DNA of 64,000 nucleotides. Origin: Micromonospora rubida (lineage in GTDB: Bacteria; Actinomycetota; Actinomycetes; Mycobacteriales; Micromonosporaceae). Location of the stretch: positions 666,629 to 730,628 of the forward strand of contig NZ_JAAALO010000004.1 of the NCBI RefSeq assembly GCF_009908295.1. The letters run 5' to 3'. Under the pieces are notes generated by a model, which was not told the origin of the DNA, did not search any database, and saw nothing but the letters and a program-made list of their open reading frames with translations. Position numbers and translations under genes: made by a program. Positions 16,023 to 24,268 of the stretch are shown piece after piece. The first letter of the stretch is position 1. Each line of letters opens with the position of its first letter.

Positions 16023-16379
16023 ATGGAGCTGTCGCTGGCGACCCGTGCCGTGGGGGAGCACACGGTGCTTGAGGTCGGTGGTGAGGTGGACGTCTACACC
16101 GCACCCCGGCTGCGGGAACGGCTCTTGGAGCTGATCGACGGTGGGGCCCGTCACGTGGTGGTCGACCTGGGTCGGGTCGACTTCCTCGACTCCACCGGCC
16201 TGGGCGTGCTGGTGGGTGCGCTCAAGCGGCTGCGTTCGGCCGGCGGCAGCTTCGCGCTGGTCTGCGACAAGGAGCCGCTGCTCAAGATCTTCCGGATCAC
16301 CGCGCTGGACCAGGTGTTCCCGCTGTACCCGACGGTCGACGCGGCCATCGGGGCCGATCCGACCGGCGCCGGCGTCTGA
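16023..16379 (+). CDS. bldG: Anti-sigma factor antagonist, BldG-like STAS protein
   Basis: 118 residues with GAGGAGG upstream of the ATG. It matches BldG closely: MELSLATRAVGEHTVLEVGG, then EVDVYTAPRLRE, the phosphorylation site Ser in DFLDSTGLGVLVG near residue 57, and LKIFRITALDQVF. BldG controls aerial growth, antibiotic production and stress sigma factors through partner switching, and is itself phosphorylated. Helicase upstream (divergent) and the RsbW-like gene downstream give the same order as S. coelicolor SCO3550-3549-3548 from memory. The stop shares one base with the next ATG. Confidence 0.9.
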   Translation: MELSLATRAVGEHTVLEVGGEVDVYTAPRLRERLLELIDGGARHVVVDLGRVDFLDSTGLGVLVGALKRLRSAGGSFALVCDKEPLLKIFRITALDQVFPLYPTVDAAIGADPTGAGV

Positions 16380-16813
16380 TGGCCACGGTCCGGCTCTCCT
16401 TCTCCCCGGCCCCGGTGCACGTCCGCACCGCCCGGCTGGTCGGCGTCGCGGTGGCCCGGCGGGCCGGCGTGCGCGAGGACCTGCTCGACGAGGTGCGCCT
16501 GGCCATCGGCGAGGCGTGCACCCGGGCGGTGGCCCTGCACCGGCAATACCACGTGCCCGACCCGGTGCTGGTGGAGATGTCCGACGCCGGGTCGTACTCG
16601 GTGCGGGTGGTCGACCGGGCGCCGATCGAGGCCAGCATCGGCCTGACCGCGCTCGACGCCGACCAGCTCGCCAACGAGTCGCTCGATGAGGACGACCTGA
16701 CCACCGGCGTGGGCTTCGCCCTGCTCGCCGGCTTCGTGGAGGACCTCCAGGTGCGCCCGGTCGACGAGGGCGTGGGCACCGAGGTCCGGATGGTCTGGCC
16801 GGTGGGTCGCTGA
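16379..16813 (+). CDS. RsbW-like anti-sigma protein with degenerate ATP site
   Basis: 144 residues, ATG overlapping the bldG stop by one base. The fold is that of GHKL anti-sigma kinases: VRTARLVGVAVARRAG, LLDEVRLAIGEACTRAV, and TGVGFALLAGFVEDLQV. But the N-box that normally reads EAxxNAxxHA has Arg in place of the Mg-binding Asn (EACTRAVALH), and the G1 box DxGxG is replaced by VDRAP. ATP binding is therefore doubtful. It probably binds BldG as a non-catalytic partner or needs a separate kinase. Operon partner of bldG. Confidence 0.82.
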   Translation: MATVRLSFSPAPVHVRTARLVGVAVARRAGVREDLLDEVRLAIGEACTRAVALHRQYHVPDPVLVEMSDAGSYSVRVVDRAPIEASIGLTALDADQLANESLDEDDLTTGVGFALLAGFVEDLQVRPVDEGVGTEVRMVWPVGR

Positions 16814-17178
16814 CCTTCCGCTGACCCGTCGATCAACTTCTCTGGCTGACCCGCCGCTCAATCAACTGACCCGCTGCTCAGGCCGCGTCTCCCGATCGGG
16901 AGGGCGGCCCATCCGTCGTTCCCGGGCCTTATATCAGATTCTTTCATATAACACAGCGACGAAGATCATCCGGACACGGTGCCCTCCGGTGTGACCTCTG
17001 GCACTACGGAGGGCTACAGTACGCGGGTTGTCAGCAAGTGATCCTTCCCGCAGCCAGCGGGTATGGGTGTTCATCGCTGGTCCGCTGGGGTGGGTTGGCG
17101 CGCTTGCGAGTCCGCATCCAGGCGTCGGTCTGTGCGTCTCAACCGGCCGGCGCGAGCGTTCGGTACAGGAGGACACAG
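16814..17178 (+). promoter_or_regulatory. hppA upstream region with promoter candidate and AT-rich dyad
   Basis: A promoter candidate has -35 GTGACC at 16991-16996 and -10 TACAGT at 17015-17020, spacer 18 bp, giving a leader of about 150 nt. Upstream at 16929-16951 is an AT-rich inverted repeat (TTATAT ... ATATAA, 11-bp spacer), unusual in this GC-rich window, possibly an activator or IHF/Lsr2-type site. No gene fits in the stretch. GGAGG lies 8 bp before the hppA ATG. Confidence 0.5.
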
Positions 17179-19569
17179 ATGTCCGGGACCTTGGCCGCCG
17201 ACGGCGGCGCACTGTCCCTTACCGGAGCCAACCTGACGTACGTCGTCATCGCCGCGGTCATCGCGCTGGTGGCACTCGTCTTCGCCGCCGCCTTGACCAA
17301 GGCCGTGCTGGCAGCCGGTAAGGGCACCACCAACATGCAGGAGATCTCCGGGGCGGTACAGGAGGGGGCCTCGGCCTACCTGCTCCGGCAGTTCAGGACC
17401 CTCGCGATCTTCGTGGTGATCGCCGTGGTGCTGCTCTTCCTGCTGCCGGTGCACGACACCGACGGCAGCGAGACCGCGGTGAAGATCGGTCGGTCCGCCT
17501 TCTTCGTGGTGGGCGCCGGCTTCAGCGCGTTCATCGGCGGCGCCGGCATGTGGCTGGCCACCCGCGCGAACCTGCGGGTCGCCGCCGCGGCCCGGGAGAC
17601 GACCGGCGGCCGGGAGGGCGCCATGAAGATCGCCTTCCGCACCGGGGGCGTGGTCGGCTTCCTCACCGTCGGCCTCGGCCTGTTCGGCGCGGCGCTGGTG
17701 GTCCTGCTGTTCAAGGGCGACGCCCCGACCGTGCTGGAGGGCTTCGGCTTCGGCGCCGCCCTGCTGGCCATGTTCATGCGGGTCGGCGGCGGCATCTTCA
17801 CCAAGGCCGCCGACGTCGGCGCCGACCTGGTCGGCAAGGTGGAGCAGGGCATCCCCGAGGACGACCCGCGCAACGCCGCCACCATCGCCGACAACGTGGG
17901 CGACAACGTCGGCGACTGCGCCGGCATGGCCGCCGACCTGTTCGAGTCGTACGCGGTCACGCTGGTCGCCGCGCTGATCCTCGGCCGGGCCGCCTTCGGC
18001 AACGACGGACTGGTCCTCCCGCTGATCATCTCCACGATCGGCGTGCTGGTGGCGATCGTCGGCGTGTTCATCACCCGGCTGCGCGCCTCCGACCGCAACG
18101 GCCTCACCGCGATCAACCGGGCCTTCTACATCTCCGCCCTGGTCTCGGCGGTGCTGGTCGCGATCGCCTCCTACGCGTACCTCAAGCCGACCTGGGCCGA
18201 CCTGCTCGGGCCGGAGTGGCGGGCCAGCCTCGGCGTCGACGGCGGGGACCCACCGCTCGGCCCGCGCGGGGTGACCATCGCCGCCGTCGTCATCGGCATC
18301 GTGCTGGCCGCCGCGATCCAGGCGCTGACCGGCTACTTCACCGAAACCAACCGGCGCCCGGTGCAGGACATCGGCAAGAGCTCGCAGACCGGCGCGGCCA
18401 CCGTCATCCTCGCCGGCATCAGCATCGGCCTGGAGTCGGCGGTCTACTCGGCGCTGCTGATCGGCGCGGGCGTCTTCGGCGCGTTCCTGCTCGGCGGCGG
18501 CTCCATCACGCTGTCGCTGTTCGCCGTGGCGCTGGCCGGCACCGGCCTGCTCACCACCGTCGGCGTGATCGTCGCCATGGACACCTTCGGGCCGATCTCC
18601 GACAACGCCCAGGGCATCGCCGAGATGTCCGGCGACATCGACGAGAACGGCGCCCGGATCCTCACCGAGCTGGACGCCGTCGGCAACACCACCAAGGCGA
18701 TCACCAAGGGCATCGCGATCGCCACGGCGGTCCTCGCGGCGACCGCGCTGTTCGGCTCGTACACCGACACGCTGCGCACGGCGTACGCCGACGCGGGTGT
18801 GGGCGACGTCGGCGCGGAGATCCTCAACTCGCTGAACGTGGCGAACCCGCGCAACCTGGTCGGCCTGATCATCGGCGCGGCGGTGGTCTTTCTCTTCTCC
18901 GGCCTGGCCATCAACGCGGTGTCCCGCTCGGCCGGGGCCGTGGTGATGGAGGTCCGCCGGCAGTTCCGCGAGCTGCCCGGGATCATGGACGGCACCCAGC
19001 GCCCCGAGTACGGCAAGGTCGTCGACATCTGCACCCGGGACGCGCAGCGCGAGCTGATGACCCCCGGCCTGCTCGCCATCCTCGCCCCGATCGCGGTCGG
19101 CTTCGGCCTCGGGCCGGGCGCGCTGGCGGCGTACCTGGCCGGGGCGATCGGCGCCGGCACCCTGATGGCGGTGTTCCTGTCCAACTCCGGTGGCGCGTGG
19201 GACAACGCCAAGAAGCTCGTCGAGGACGGCGCGTACGGCGGCAAGGGCTCCGACTCGCACGCCGCCACGGTCATCGGCGACACCGTCGGCGACCCGTTCA
19301 AGGACACCGCCGGCCCGGCGATCAACCCGCTGATCAAGGTGATGAACCTGGTCTCGCTGCTGATCGCGCCGGCCGTCGTGGCGTGGAGCGTCGGTGACGA
19401 TCGCAACGTCGGCCTGCGGATCGGCATCGCGGTGGTGGCCACGCTGATCATCGTGGCGTCGGTGGTGTTCAGCAAGCGCAAGGGCGTCGCGATGGGCGAC
19501 ACCGACGGCAGCGGCAGCGGCAGCGGCGCCAGCGGCGCCGACCAGCGGCCGGAGGCGGTCAACGCCTGA
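17179..19569 (+). CDS. hppA: Membrane-bound proton-translocating pyrophosphatase, K+-independent type
   Basis: 796 residues with about 16 membrane helices. The pyrophosphate-binding signature DVGADLVGKVEQGIPEDDPR (near residue 212) and DNVGDNVGDCAGMAADLFE are intact, as are the C-terminal GDTVGDPFKDT acidic motifs. The ion-specificity segment reads GNTTKAITKG; Lys where K+-dependent enzymes have Ala marks the K+-independent H+-pumping class. It hydrolyses pyrophosphate and pumps protons out of the cell. An acidic Gly/Ser tail ends the protein. A perfect terminator follows. Confidence 0.95.
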   Translation: MSGTLAADGGALSLTGANLTYVVIAAVIALVALVFAAALTKAVLAAGKGTTNMQEISGAVQEGASAYLLRQFRTLAIFVVIAVVLLFLLPVHDTDGSETAVKIGRSAFFVVGAGFSAFIGGAGMWLATRANLRVAAAARETTGGREGAMKIAFRTGGVVGFLTVGLGLFGAALVVLLFKGDAPTVLEGFGFGAALLAMFMRVGGGIFTKAADVGADLVGKVEQGIPEDDPRNAATIADNVGDNVGDCAGMAADLFESYAVTLVAALILGRAAFGNDGLVLPLIISTIGVLVAIVGVFITRLRASDRNGLTAINRAFYISALVSAVLVAIASYAYLKPTWADLLGPEWRASLGVDGGDPPLGPRGVTIAAVVIGIVLAAAIQALTGYFTETNRRPVQDIGKSSQTGAATVILAGISIGLESAVYSALLIGAGVFGAFLLGGGSITLSLFAVALAGTGLLTTVGVIVAMDTFGPISDNAQGIAEMSGDIDENGARILTELDAVGNTTKAITKGIAIATAVLAATALFGSYTDTLRTAYADAGVGDVGAEILNSLNVANPRNLVGLIIGAAVVFLFSGLAINAVSRSAGAVVMEVRRQFRELPGIMDGTQRPEYGKVVDICTRDAQRELMTPGLLAILAPIAVGFGLGPGALAAYLAGAIGAGTLMAVFLSNSGGAWDNAKKLVEDGAYGGKGSDSHAATVIGDTVGDPFKDTAGPAINPLIKVMNLVSLLIAPAVVAWSVGDDRNVGLRIGIAVVATLIIVASVVFSKRKGVAMGDTDGSGSGSGASGADQRPEAVNA

Positions 19570-19580
19570 GTGGTGACACC

Positions 19581-19625
19581 GCGGGTTCCCGGCCGCCGGT
19601 CCGATACCGGCGGCCGGGAACCCGC
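19581..19625 (+). terminator. Strong hairpin terminator after hppA
   Basis: Arms GCGGGTTCCCGGCCGCCGG (19581-19599) and its exact complement (19607-19625) close on a 7-base loop, starting 12 bp after the hppA stop. No T-run, as is common in high-GC actinobacteria. Confidence 0.75.
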
Positions 19626-19758
19626 CCCGTCCCGCAGCCGGGGCATCCACCCCAACTGCGAGATCAGTGGCCGGTCGGCTCCCGCCGGGGCCGGTAGCGG
19701 CCGGGGTCCGGCAAACCGAGCGATGGCACATCGGCGCGGAGGCCGTACGCTGCTTCGC

Positions 19759-20301
19759 ATGCGCACGTGCCGGGCGGCGACCGCCGGAAAGCTCACGGTG
19801 GTCCTCGCCACGTTCGTCCTGACGCTGGCCGCCTGCGGTGGAGGCCCCAGCCCTCGGGCCTGGGCGGCGTCGGTGTGCGAGGCGCTCACCCCGTGGCGTG
19901 CCGAGATCAACAAGCTGACCAGCAGCACCCAGCAGCAGATGACCGCGAAGACCACCCCTGGGCAGGCGAAGGAGAACCTGGTGCGGCTCTTCGGCGGCGC
20001 GGAGCAGGCCAGCGAGACGGCCCGCCGCAAGGTCGACGAGGCCGGCGTCCCGGAGGCCGACCACGGCGAGGAGATCTCGCAGGGCTTCCAGGCGTCGCTG
20101 GGCAAGGTGCGCGACGCGTACGGCCGGGCCCGGACCACCATCGGCGGCCTGGGCACCGGCGAGCCGACCGCCTTCTACGACGGCGTGCGCGCTGCCGTGG
20201 ACACGCTCAACAAGGAGTACGACGCCAGCGCCCTGGACACCAGCCGGCTCAGCTCCGAGGAACTCAAGAAGGCCTTCGACGAGGTCCCGGAGTGCCGCTG
20301 A
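19759..20301 (+). CDS. Predicted lipoprotein, 180 aa
   Basis: The ATG at 19759 gives a classical lipoprotein signal: basic start MRTCRAATAGK, hydrophobic stretch VVLATFVLTLAAC with lipobox LAAC cleaved before Cys at about residue 29. The mature part is helical and charged (SETARRKVDEAG, GKVRDAYGRARTTIGG, FYDGVRAAVDTLNKEY). It would be anchored on the outer face of the membrane. No enzyme motif is visible. Its stop overlaps the GTG of the following gene, so the two may be co-expressed. Position between hppA and topA suggests a conserved but uncharacterised gene. Confidence 0.75.
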   Translation: MRTCRAATAGKLTVVLATFVLTLAACGGGPSPRAWAASVCEALTPWRAEINKLTSSTQQQMTAKTTPGQAKENLVRLFGGAEQASETARRKVDEAGVPEADHGEEISQGFQASLGKVRDAYGRARTTIGGLGTGEPTAFYDGVRAAVDTLNKEYDASALDTSRLSSEELKKAFDEVPECR

Positions 20302-20972
20302 CGTCCCCCGACCGGCCACCCGACCCGGCTCGGCAGCTCTCGCTGTTCGGCGCCGAGGCGGCGGACCCGTCCGTCGCCGATCTGGCCGGCCTGCTCGCCG
20401 GCCCGGGGGAGATGGTACGGATGGGTGGCACCGCGCGGCTGTCGATCGTGGTGGACGCCGCCTGGCGGGTGCACGTGCTCGTCGCCGAGCTGGCCCGGCG
20501 TGGGCTCGCCGCGACCTGGGAGGCGACCGCTGACCAGCGGCACCTGGTCCGCACCTCGTACGCCAGCACGCTGGCCCCGCTGACCCTCGCCTGGTTCCGC
20601 GACCCGCCGGGCCCCGCCCCTGCCCTCGCCGCCGGCGGCCCCGCCCCGGCCGCCCCGACCGCCGGCGTCCCGGTCAAGCGACCACCCGCCGGGTTCCACC
20701 TCAACGGCCGGCGGCTGCGGCTCTGGGTGGCCGCCGCCGGGAAGTCCGACCCGCCCGGATTCCTGCTCCGCCTCGGCGTGGACGACGAGGCATGCCGGGA
20801 GCCGGTCGGCGCCGCCCTGGCCGCCGTCGGCCTGCCGGCGGCGCTACTGGACGCGGAGGCGGGCGGGCCGGCGTACCGAATCACCGGCCGTCGCCGCCTG
20901 GCCCGCCTGGCCGACCTCATCGGCGACCCCCCGCCCACCGCCCCGCCCCTCGCCTGGCCCCACCAGGCCTGA
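20292..20972 (+). CDS. Conserved hypothetical protein upstream of topA
   Basis: 226 residues from a GTG that overlaps the lipoprotein stop by 10 bp. Starts MPLTSPDRPPDPARQLSLFGAE (shown in part: ARQLSLFGAE), continues with a compact alpha/beta region (LVAELARRGLAATWEA, RTSYASTLAPLTLAW), a Pro/Ala-rich linker, and LRLWVAAAGKSDPPGFLLRLG. The SLFG motif resembles short peptides that bind the DNA clamp or appear in DNA repair proteins, but this is only a resemblance. It is not recognised beyond being a conserved neighbour of topA. Possibly co-transcribed with the lipoprotein gene. Confidence 0.65.
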   Translation: MPLTSPDRPPDPARQLSLFGAEAADPSVADLAGLLAGPGEMVRMGGTARLSIVVDAAWRVHVLVAELARRGLAATWEATADQRHLVRTSYASTLAPLTLAWFRDPPGPAPALAAGGPAPAAPTAGVPVKRPPAGFHLNGRRLRLWVAAAGKSDPPGFLLRLGVDDEACREPVGAALAAVGLPAALLDAEAGGPAYRITGRRRLARLADLIGDPPPTAPPLAWPHQA

Positions 20973-21380
20973 CCCCAACCCCCGGTGCCATGGTGCCCCG
21001 TAAAAGCGGCGGACCGGCCTCAACCGCCACCACAGGCCCCTGATCGGCGTCAGGGTGGGTACGCGAGGTGTGGCCAGATGTCCGATCGGGGACAGCTCGG
21101 CCGTCGGTTTGCCGCGCGAACGGGCTGGTAAGTCATCGGCCGAGGGGGCGGCATCGTCACAGTGGCCCGCTCGGCACCCTACACACGGTGTACGGTGGCG
21201 CCGTCCGGCAAGACCGTCAACGGCGCCCGGGATGCGGGGGGCGGGTTGGCCGCCCGCGAAACCCGAGACGTGGGCGGCGCGTTACGTTGGACATCCGGAC
21301 CGCCGGCGGTTCCGGCGGACCGAGGGTGGTCCGCGCCTCGGACCCGGCCGGCCACGAGCAGGAGTGAGGTCGCAGGAGAC
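20973..21380 (+). other. topA upstream noncoding region
   Basis: About 400 bp with no supported gene; an in-frame extension of topA to 21162 lacks a ribosome site and family resemblance. It should hold the topA promoter. A small dyad ACAC-n1-GGTGT near 21180-21200 is visible, but no convincing -35/-10 pair. AGGAG lies just before the GTG start. Confidence 0.4.
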
Positions 21381-24200
21381 GTGCCGAGCAACGCCAGGAC
21401 CACCCGTCTTGTCATCGTCGAATCACCGGCGAAGGCCAAGACGATCTCGGGCTACCTCGGCCCGGGGTACTTCGTGGAGGCCAGCTTCGGTCACGTCCGC
21501 GACCTGCCCCGCAACGCCGCCGACGTGCCGGCCAAGTACAAGGGTGAGTCGTGGGCCCGCCTCGGCGTCGACGTCGACAACGGCTTCCACGCCCTCTACG
21601 TGGTCTCGCCCGACCGCAAGCAGCAGATCAGCAAGCTGGTGAAGCTGGCCAAGGAAGTCGACGAGATCTTCCTGGCGACGGACGAGGACCGCGAGGGCGA
21701 GGCGATCGCCTGGCACCTGGTGGAGACCCTCAAGCCCAAGGTGCCGGTCAAGCGGATGGTGTTCCACGAGATCACCAAGCCGGCGATCCAGGCCGCGGTG
21801 GCCAACCCGCGCGAGATCGACCGGGACCTGGTCGACGCCCAGGAGGCCCGGCGCATCCTCGACCGGCTGTACGGCTACGAGGTCTCGCCGGTGCTGTGGA
21901 AGAAGGTCATGCCGAAGCTCTCGGCGGGCCGGGTGCAGTCCGTGGCGACCCGGATCGTGGTCGAGCGGGAGCGGCAGCGGATGGCGTTCCGCACCGCCGA
22001 GTACTGGGACATCCTGGCCACCCTGGCCGTGGCGAAGCCGGGCGAGGGGCCGCGCACCTTCAACGCCACCCTGGTGGCGCTGAACGGCGACCGGATCGCG
22101 ACCGGCAAGGACTTCGAGCCGACCACCGGCCGGGTGAAGCCCGGGGCGGGCGTGGTGCACCTCGACGCCGGCGGCGCACGCGGGCTCGCCGCCCGACTTC
22201 AGGGGCAGCCGTTCAAGGTCACCCGGGTCGAGGAGAAGCCCTACCGCCGCCGCCCGTACGCGCCGTTCATCACCTCGACCCTCCAGCAGGAGGCGGCCCG
22301 CAAGCTGCGGCTCTCGTCCCAGCAGACGATGCGCACCGCGCAGCGGCTCTACGAGAACGGCTACATCACCTACATGCGTACCGACTCGGTGAACCTGTCG
22401 GAGACCGCCATCACGGCGGCCCGCCGGCAGATCGTCGAGCTGTACGGCGAGCGCAGCGTGCCGCCGGAGCCGCGTCGCTACACCGGCAAGGTGAAGAACG
22501 CCCAGGAGGCGCACGAGGCGATCCGCCCGGCGGGGGACAACTTCCGCACCCCGGGCGAGGTGGCCAAGGAGCTGTCGGGCGAGGAGTTCAAGCTCTACGA
22601 GCTGATCTGGCGGCGCACCATCGCCTCGCAGATGACCGACGCAATCGGCTCCAGCGTCTCGGTGCGCATCCGGGCGGTGTCCTCCGCGCAGGAGGAGGCC
22701 GACTTCGGCGCGACCGGCAAGACCATCACCGACCCGGGTTTCCTGCGGGCGTACGTCGAGTCGTCCGACGACGAGACCGCCGAGGCCGAGGACGCCGAGC
22801 GCCGGCTGCCGAACCTGGTCAAGGACCAGCCGCTGACCGCCGACGAGTTGGCCGCACAGGGGCACCACACCCAGCCGCCGTCGCGCTACACCGAGGCGTC
22901 GCTGGTCAAGGCAATGGAAGAGCTGGGCATCGGCCGCCCGTCGACGTACTCGTCGATCATGCAGACGATCCAGGACCGCGGGTACGTGACCAAGCGCGGC
23001 CAGGCGCTCATCCCGACCTTCGTGGCGTTCGCGGTGATCGGCCTGCTGGAGCGCCACTACCCCCGGCTGGTCGACTACGACTTCACCGCCAGCATGGAGA
23101 ACGAGCTGGACGAGATCGCCAGCGGCGACCACGCTGCGGTCGACTTCCTCACCGCGTTCTACTTCGGCAGCGCCAACGGCGCCGGCGACCAGACCATCGC
23201 CCGCTCCGGCGGCCTGAAGAAGCTGGTCACCGAGAACCTCAGCGAGATCGACGCACGCAGCGTCAACTCGATCCCGCTGTTCGCCGACGAGGAGGGACGC
23301 GAGGTCGTCGTCCGGGTCGGGCGCTACGGTCCGTACCTCCAGCGGGAGCTGCCCGGCGGCGAGCCGGCGGCGCAGGCGGAGGGCGAGGAGGGCGGCGGCC
23401 AGGGCGACCGGGCGCCGATCCCCGAGGGGCTGGCCCCGGACGAGCTGACCCCGGAGAAGGTGCACGAGCTGTTCCTGGGCGGGGGCGGCGAGCGCAAGCT
23501 CGGCGACGACCCCGGCACCGGCGAGCCGATCCTGCTCAGGTCCGGCCGGTTCGGCCCGTACGTGGCCAGCGGCGAGCGCAAGTCGTCGCTGCTGCGCTCG
23601 CAGTCGCCGGACTCGCTGACCTTCGCCGAGGCGTTGAAGCTGCTCAGCCTGCCCCGGCTGATCGGGGTGGCCCCGGACGGCGTCGAGGTGTTCGCCAACA
23701 ACGGCCGCTACGGCCCGTACGTCAAGCAGGGTGACGAGTTCCGCTCGCTGGACTCGGAAGACAAGATGTTCACGGTCACGCTGGACGAGGCGCTGGCCCT
23801 GCTGGCCGCCCCGAAGGCCCGCCAGCGCCGGGCCGCCGCGCCCCCGCTGCGGGAGATGGGCGTCGACCCGCTGACCGAGAAGCCGATGGTCATCAAGGAC
23901 GGCCGGTTCGGCCCGTACGTGACGGACGGCGAGTTCAACGCGTCCCTGCGACGCGGGCAGACGCCGGAGGCGCTGAGCATCGAGGAAGCCTCCGAGATGC
24001 TCGCCGAGAAGCGCGCGAAGGGCCCCGCGCCGAAGAAGGCCCCGGCGAAGAAGGCCCCCGCGAAGAAGACCACGGCGAAGAAGACCACGGCCGCCAAGAA
24101 GACCACGGCCGCGAAGTCCACCGCGACGAAGTCGACGGCCAAGAAGGCCACCCCGGCGAAGAAGACCCCCCCGACAAAGGCCACCGCCCCCACCGACTGA
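21381..24200 (+). CDS. topA: DNA topoisomerase I
   Basis: 939 residues from a GTG with AGGAG 4 bp upstream. The Toprim domain starts RLVIVESPAKAKTISGYLG; the acidic triad lies in ATDEDREGEAIAWH near residues 99-110. The catalytic Tyr is in ITYMRTDSVNLS near residue 331. Domain IV follows, with SAGRVQSVATRIVVERE. The C-terminal third carries repeated FGPYV-type topo C modules (RYGPYLQ, RFGPYVASG, RYGPYVKQG, RFGPYVTDG) and ends in a Lys/Ala/Thr-rich tail of about 65 residues, as in mycobacterial TopA. It relaxes negative supercoils. A palindromic repeat follows as a shared terminator. Confidence 0.97.
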   Translation: MPSNARTTRLVIVESPAKAKTISGYLGPGYFVEASFGHVRDLPRNAADVPAKYKGESWARLGVDVDNGFHALYVVSPDRKQQISKLVKLAKEVDEIFLATDEDREGEAIAWHLVETLKPKVPVKRMVFHEITKPAIQAAVANPREIDRDLVDAQEARRILDRLYGYEVSPVLWKKVMPKLSAGRVQSVATRIVVERERQRMAFRTAEYWDILATLAVAKPGEGPRTFNATLVALNGDRIATGKDFEPTTGRVKPGAGVVHLDAGGARGLAARLQGQPFKVTRVEEKPYRRRPYAPFITSTLQQEAARKLRLSSQQTMRTAQRLYENGYITYMRTDSVNLSETAITAARRQIVELYGERSVPPEPRRYTGKVKNAQEAHEAIRPAGDNFRTPGEVAKELSGEEFKLYELIWRRTIASQMTDAIGSSVSVRIRAVSSAQEEADFGATGKTITDPGFLRAYVESSDDETAEAEDAERRLPNLVKDQPLTADELAAQGHHTQPPSRYTEASLVKAMEELGIGRPSTYSSIMQTIQDRGYVTKRGQALIPTFVAFAVIGLLERHYPRLVDYDFTASMENELDEIASGDHAAVDFLTAFYFGSANGAGDQTIARSGGLKKLVTENLSEIDARSVNSIPLFADEEGREVVVRVGRYGPYLQRELPGGEPAAQAEGEEGGGQGDRAPIPEGLAPDELTPEKVHELFLGGGGERKLGDDPGTGEPILLRSGRFGPYVASGERKSSLLRSQSPDSLTFAEALKLLSLPRLIGVAPDGVEVFANNGRYGPYVKQGDEFRSLDSEDKMFTVTLDEALALLAAPKARQRRAAAPPLREMGVDPLTEKPMVIKDGRFGPYVTDGEFNASLRRGQTPEALSIEEASEMLAEKRAKGPAPKKAPAKKAPAKKTTAKKTTAAKKTTAAKSTATKSTAKKATPAKKTPPTKATAPTD

Positions 24201-24213
24201 CGCCGTCCCGCCC

Positions 24214-24263
24214 AGATCTTGGAAGGAAACGGCCCTTCCGGGGGCCACTTCCTTCCAAGATCT
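24214..24263. repeat. 50-bp near-perfect palindrome, copy 2, acting as shared terminator
   Basis: Outer arms AGATCTTGGAA and TTCCAAGATCT with a GGCCCTTCCGGGGGCC-type core. It fills the 68-bp gap between the stops of topA and the convergent oxidase gene, beginning 13 bp after topA and ending 5 bp before the other stop. That place and its symmetry suit a bidirectional terminator. Unlike copies 1 and 3 it lacks the extra shared flank. Confidence 0.85.
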
Positions 24264-24268
24264 GGGGG

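Noticed and set aside
17071..20319. 1082-codon open frame on the minus strand over hppA
   Set aside because: High-GC shadow frame: its composition is Asp/Gln/His/Val/Arg repeats with no fold, and the plus strand encodes an unmistakable pyrophosphatase.
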